A stretch of DNA of 64,000 bases, from contig NC_092680.1 in the NCBI RefSeq assembly GCF_964355755.1, positions 377,001-441,000 on the forward strand, read 5' to 3'. The position numbers and the translations under genes were made by a program. The notes below the pieces were generated by a model that worked only from the letters and a program-made list of their open reading frames with translations, did no database searches and was not told the origin of the DNA. Positions within the stretch are counted from its first letter, which is position 1. The number at the start of each line of letters is the position of its first letter. The stretch is from Antedon mediterranea. Taxonomy: Eukaryota; Echinodermata; Crinoidea; Comatulida; Antedonidae. Of this stretch, positions 59,843-64,000 are shown in pieces.

Positions 59843-62800
59843 CTAAGTAACAATAGTGCCTCCAGGTGTAGACAAGGAATTTCTGTTTGTTTACCGCAAA
59901 CTTTGAATGAAACATTTTTAATGTTCAGGTGTTTATTAACATACTTTAGGCAAATTTAGCCTAGAGGTGTAACAAGCCGCCCTTTTCCCAATTACCCGGA
60001 TCTGCCCAATACAAAATTATTCCCTGGAAGTGCTGTCTCTAGATGTTATCTAATATGTATTTGGCCATTTAACATGACAGATAGCAGACTGTAAAATATC
60101 CATCTACATACCACAATTAAGAAACATTTATGGCTGTACAACAATTTTTCAATAATAACAATAATTCATTTATTGTACAGTGTTTTTTTTTTTACAATCT
60201 TGTGAAACTGTTAATTAAAACCAACATAAAATTCTAATACTAATTCAATGTCAAATAATCATCCACTGAAAATCCTAGCATTTTGTATTTGTAGCTTAAA
60301 TATTATTAATCAATTTTATTTTTATTTTTTAAAATAATAGAATAATTCAATCTTTTCTAGCAAGAATTTACTGGAGAAATTTGAAAATCAATTGACATTT
60401 TGAGTAAAAAGCAATAAAATAAGCAAAGTACAGTAACTATAGCAACCAGTATTATAAATAACATGTTACATCGTCAACCTCATTTTGTTCTTTGTCTTCA
60501 AATAGTAATTTGTATTATAATACAGTATATTGAGCAAACTATTTAAATGAGCTTGTTTTTCCGACCAATATTGATTTTGCATCAGTGAGTTCAGCAGTGT
60601 TGTTGTTTGTAATACTGTTCACATACCACTATATCATTGTCAGTTTTCACATCAAGGATTCACTGATACTGTTTGTTGCTGTGAAGAAATGTCAACTAAA
60701 GCCTAGTTCACATTTTATTTATAGTTCAGTAATATTGTACAATAAAAAATATTTATAAACATTTTCTTGAAAAATGTTACAAAGATGGACCATTGTCATT
60801 TTGTTACTTTCAAATCCCAATAAAAAACAACTTGTAAATTTCTGAAAGAGAAATTTTTCTGATACAGGTTTGATATGATTTTAATACGATTGTCATTTTA
60901 AAAAAAGGTGCGTCCAGAGTAAATAAAATAAAACTTAGAGGAGAAAAAAAAGGATTTTTAAACAATTATTACAAGAAAACTAAATTACGTACAACATATA
61001 AAAAATAACATCAACAAAAGTAATACAGGATTTAAAAAGCAAAAAACTAATCATTTTCAATTCATTGTTGATTTCCCTTCTCTTCCATGCTCGTTTGGTG
61101 AAACCTTTACAAAATCTATCGAATGCAACTTCAATATTATTTATTATCAACATCACGGCATACATACAGTACTGTACATGTAGGTATTCAGAATACAAAA
61201 TTATATTCCCACAAAACGTCTAGCAATAAAACAGCTCGCACTGTTTTTAAGACTTTGTTTTTGAAAACAAGTGTGTGATTTATTTCCACAGTCTATTTCT
61301 TTTTTTATTTCTTTGTTGATAATAAATCTTGAACTTTTTTAATTGCAAAGAAATATATGTTAATGTTTTATGCCATCTAACTCCAAAAGAAGTTAAACTT
61401 AAAATTCTATGAGGGCCTTCATTAATGTAAGATTGTGGTATTGATAAACTGCAAGCCATTGTACTATACAGTATACAGTAAATAGGAGTTTGTGACATGT
61501 TTAATGGAGGAATATTTTATTGGATGAAAAATTTACTCTATTTTCAATGTCTCCGCCTTATTAAAAATTGAGCAGTTATTTTTTAACTCATGACATACTC
61601 TCCCTCTTCCCATCTGAGCCGTGATGTAATACACTGTAGAGATAGATGCCAAGCATAGCTAGGTGAATCACTTCATAACACATATGACATGACACTGTGA
61701 AACTTAATCTGGTTGTTTGTGAAAACAGGAGCAGAAATGCTTATGATTTCATTGGTTGGATAGCAATTCATTCCCAGAACTAGAATGCTTAGAATATTCT
61801 AAATATGTCATCTTTATAATAATCTCTTCATAATATTAATGCATATAAGGTTTGTATTGTGCTATCAAAGGGAACAATGATTGACAAATAAGAAGTAATT
61901 CCGGATATACTTATTTTAATAGCAATGTGTCAAAACAATGCTTCTAAAAAAATAATATATCTCTCGTGGAATAACGATTAAAACATGATTTTTGTAGCCA
62001 CGAAGCTGGAATGTTGGGAACGTTAGTGCCGCCGTGCGAAAAATTGTGTGCGTAATGAAGAAAAAATTGATTTTTTAGACATGATTAGAACTTTTTTTTT
62101 TGCAACATGCTATTTTTACTACGTAGAATGTTGACCCTTCACATTTAAAGTGCGGATAATGAAACCCTTTATAGTTAAGACTGCTTGGGGTAAGTAGTTA
62201 GGTCATAAGGGTTAAAAGTGTCCACACAACTTGAAAAACTCAATATTTTAAACTGATTGTTGACTAAATACTTTATGGAAAAACTCAGGAATCAATGTTG
62301 ATTAAAATTAAGTGGAGAAACGGTACGTGTTACGCATACAGTAGGCTTCAGTAGGATTGTATGTTAAGCCAATTGCTAGTGCGCAACACTCACTGCTTAC
62401 TACAGTTACATATTCACTAATGAAGAAAAAAAAATGTTTTTTATTCTTGATACAATCCACTTTTAATCTTAGAATTAACAACATGATGAACTATTCAAAA
62501 TTAAAAGTTAATCAGGGCAAGTAAAAAAAAAAACATAGTAAAGTCTACTGAAGAAAAATTGACTTAAATAATGTTCATATATTTTCAACTATAGTATGTA
62601 AGTCATATATATAATTTCCTGAATGATCGTGAAATCAAAATAGTACTGGGTTTAGTCTATAGCGTTATTGTTCTGCTCCCGACACTAGTCATCCATTCTT
62701 GGAAGAACTGATGAAAAAAGTCTATCTGGTGATGACATGACTATACTTCAGCGTTAGTTTGATACGAGATTGAAATGTTTAAAATGTAAACCACTTTTAT

Positions 62801-63308
62801 TCAATCAAACAAAAGGTAATCCATATCCAATCCAAACACATAAATTTGTTAAATTGTTTATTAGTGAGTATGTTTGATACCTGAAATACTATTTATGAAA
62901 ATTCAATCCTAAAAATTAACAGATTAGTAATAGTAATAGTAGTAGGTGGTAAGGGAGAGGTTTGTTATTGATATGAGTTCAGACCGCTCACTGAGGCGTA
63001 CATTTTTGTATTGAGTTTTGTTTGCATTTGAAATTGAATTTGATTCTGACATTATGAGGAATGCCATGTTGACTAAACATAGTGAAAGTAAAAATTGTAA
63101 TGTTTTTTTTATGAAAATTATCCCATTGGGATCGTATACAAACAATAAATTAACAGAGTGTGATGCTTGCACAAAGTTTCTTCTGTCATGTTGTAAAATG
63201 CGATCCGATTAGACCTAGGCCACAGACTTTGTACTTGGAGGATGTGTTTGAGTTTGTTAGTTCTTAAAAAGATGAACCAAAAACACCTAATCAAATCCAT
63301 AAAAAGGA

Positions 63309-64000
63309 CTTACAGTATGTGTATGCTTACCTTATGTGTGTGCCTACCTTATGTGTGTGCTTACCTTATGTGTATGCTTACCTTATGTGTGTGCTTACCT
63401 TATGTGTGTGCCTACCTTATGTGTGTGCCTACCTTATGTGTGTGCCTACCTTATGTGTGTGCTTACCTTATGTGTGTGCTTACCTTATGTGTGTGCTTAC
63501 CTTATGTGTGTGCTTACCTTATGTGTGTGCTTACCTTATGTGTGTGCTTACCTTATGTGTGTGCCTACCTTATGTGTGTGCCTACCTTATGTGTGTGCTT
63601 ACCTTATGTGTGTGCTTACCTTATGTGTGTGCTTACCTTATGTGTGTGCTTACCTTATGTGTGTGCTTACCTTATGTGTGTGCTTACCTTATGTGTGTGC
63701 TTACCTTATGTGTGTGCTTACCTTATGTGTGTGCTTACCTTATGTGTGTGCTTACCTTATGTGTGTGCTTACCTTATGTGTGTGCTTACCTTATGTGTGT
63801 GCTTACCTTATGTCTGTGCTTACCTTATGTGTGTGCTTACCTTATGTGTGTGCTTACCTTATGTGTGTGCTTACCTTATGTGTGTGCTTACCTTATGTGT
63901 GTGCTTACCTTATGTGTGTGCTTACCTTATGTGTGTGCTTACCTTATGTGTGTGCCTACCTTATGTGTGTGCCTACCTTATGTGTGTGCCTACCTTATGT
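63309..64000. repeat. 17-bp minisatellite, ~40 copies, running off the window end
   Basis: Unit CTTACCTTATGTGTGTG, with a CCTACC variant at both ends of the array. On the minus strand each unit reads AAGGTAAGC, a near-consensus 5' splice site. Confidence 0.97.

Larger units (their letters stand above)
56490..64000. other. Receptor intron 2 or spacer, minisatellite-rich
   Basis: No coding exon recognised. Three minisatellites (57339-57707, 58439-59250, 63309-64000), a 17-G tract at 59826-59842, and otherwise AT-rich unique-looking sequence. A Cys-containing stretch at 59540-59640 was considered as receptor exon 3 and not accepted because of stops. Confidence 0.6.

Overview
The window is animal nuclear DNA: AT-rich, intron-dense, with GT-AG splicing and many short non-autonomous repeats. 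The proteins read as those of a deuterostome invertebrate. Clusters of AGGCCTAG-type palindromes are a habit I associate with echinoderm and other marine invertebrate genomes. An echinoderm is my best guess, but the species cannot be fixed from this sequence. All recognised genes are on the + strand. I built exon models by hand from splice sites, reading phase and remembered family sequences; phases close without error in every model.

Layout. (1) 265-6248: the 3' half of the AP-3 adaptor large subunit beta gene (vesicle coat; lysosome-related organelle sorting). (2) 7622-11740 and 16718-21239: two complete tandem sorbitol dehydrogenase paralogues. Between them, at 13222-14891, is a two-exon, two-TM protein that matches BK-channel (KCNMB) beta subunits. 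(3) 23253-34303: a complete alpha-arrestin (ARRDC) gene with an 8-kb first intron. (4) 34304-39051: a repeat-rich spacer with tRNA-derived SINEs and the likely HMGCR promoter. (5) 39062-49378: a complete 890-residue HMG-CoA reductase gene in 19 coding exons. (6) 51548-56489: the first two coding exons (signal peptide, L1 domain) of an insulin/IGF-type receptor. (7) 56490-64000: receptor intron or spacer dominated by minisatellites. Apart from the paralogous SORD pair, the genes look like independent metazoan loci, not an operon or biosynthetic cluster.

The repeats are the unusual part. The HMGCR exon 7 / intron 7 junction, including its 5' splice site, has been amplified into about 32 copies of a 62-bp unit right behind the real exon. 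At least four palindromic MITE families sit in introns; one carries perfect CArG boxes and another CCAAT boxes. Two ~850-bp foldback elements unrelated in sequence share one architecture. Several minisatellites carry splice-donor or CCAAT motifs in every unit. A degenerate SORD fragment, apparently lacking an intron, lies inside intron 3 of the second SORD gene.

No rRNA, bona fide tRNA gene, CRISPR or intact transposase was found; one 3'-truncated LINE remnant is present.
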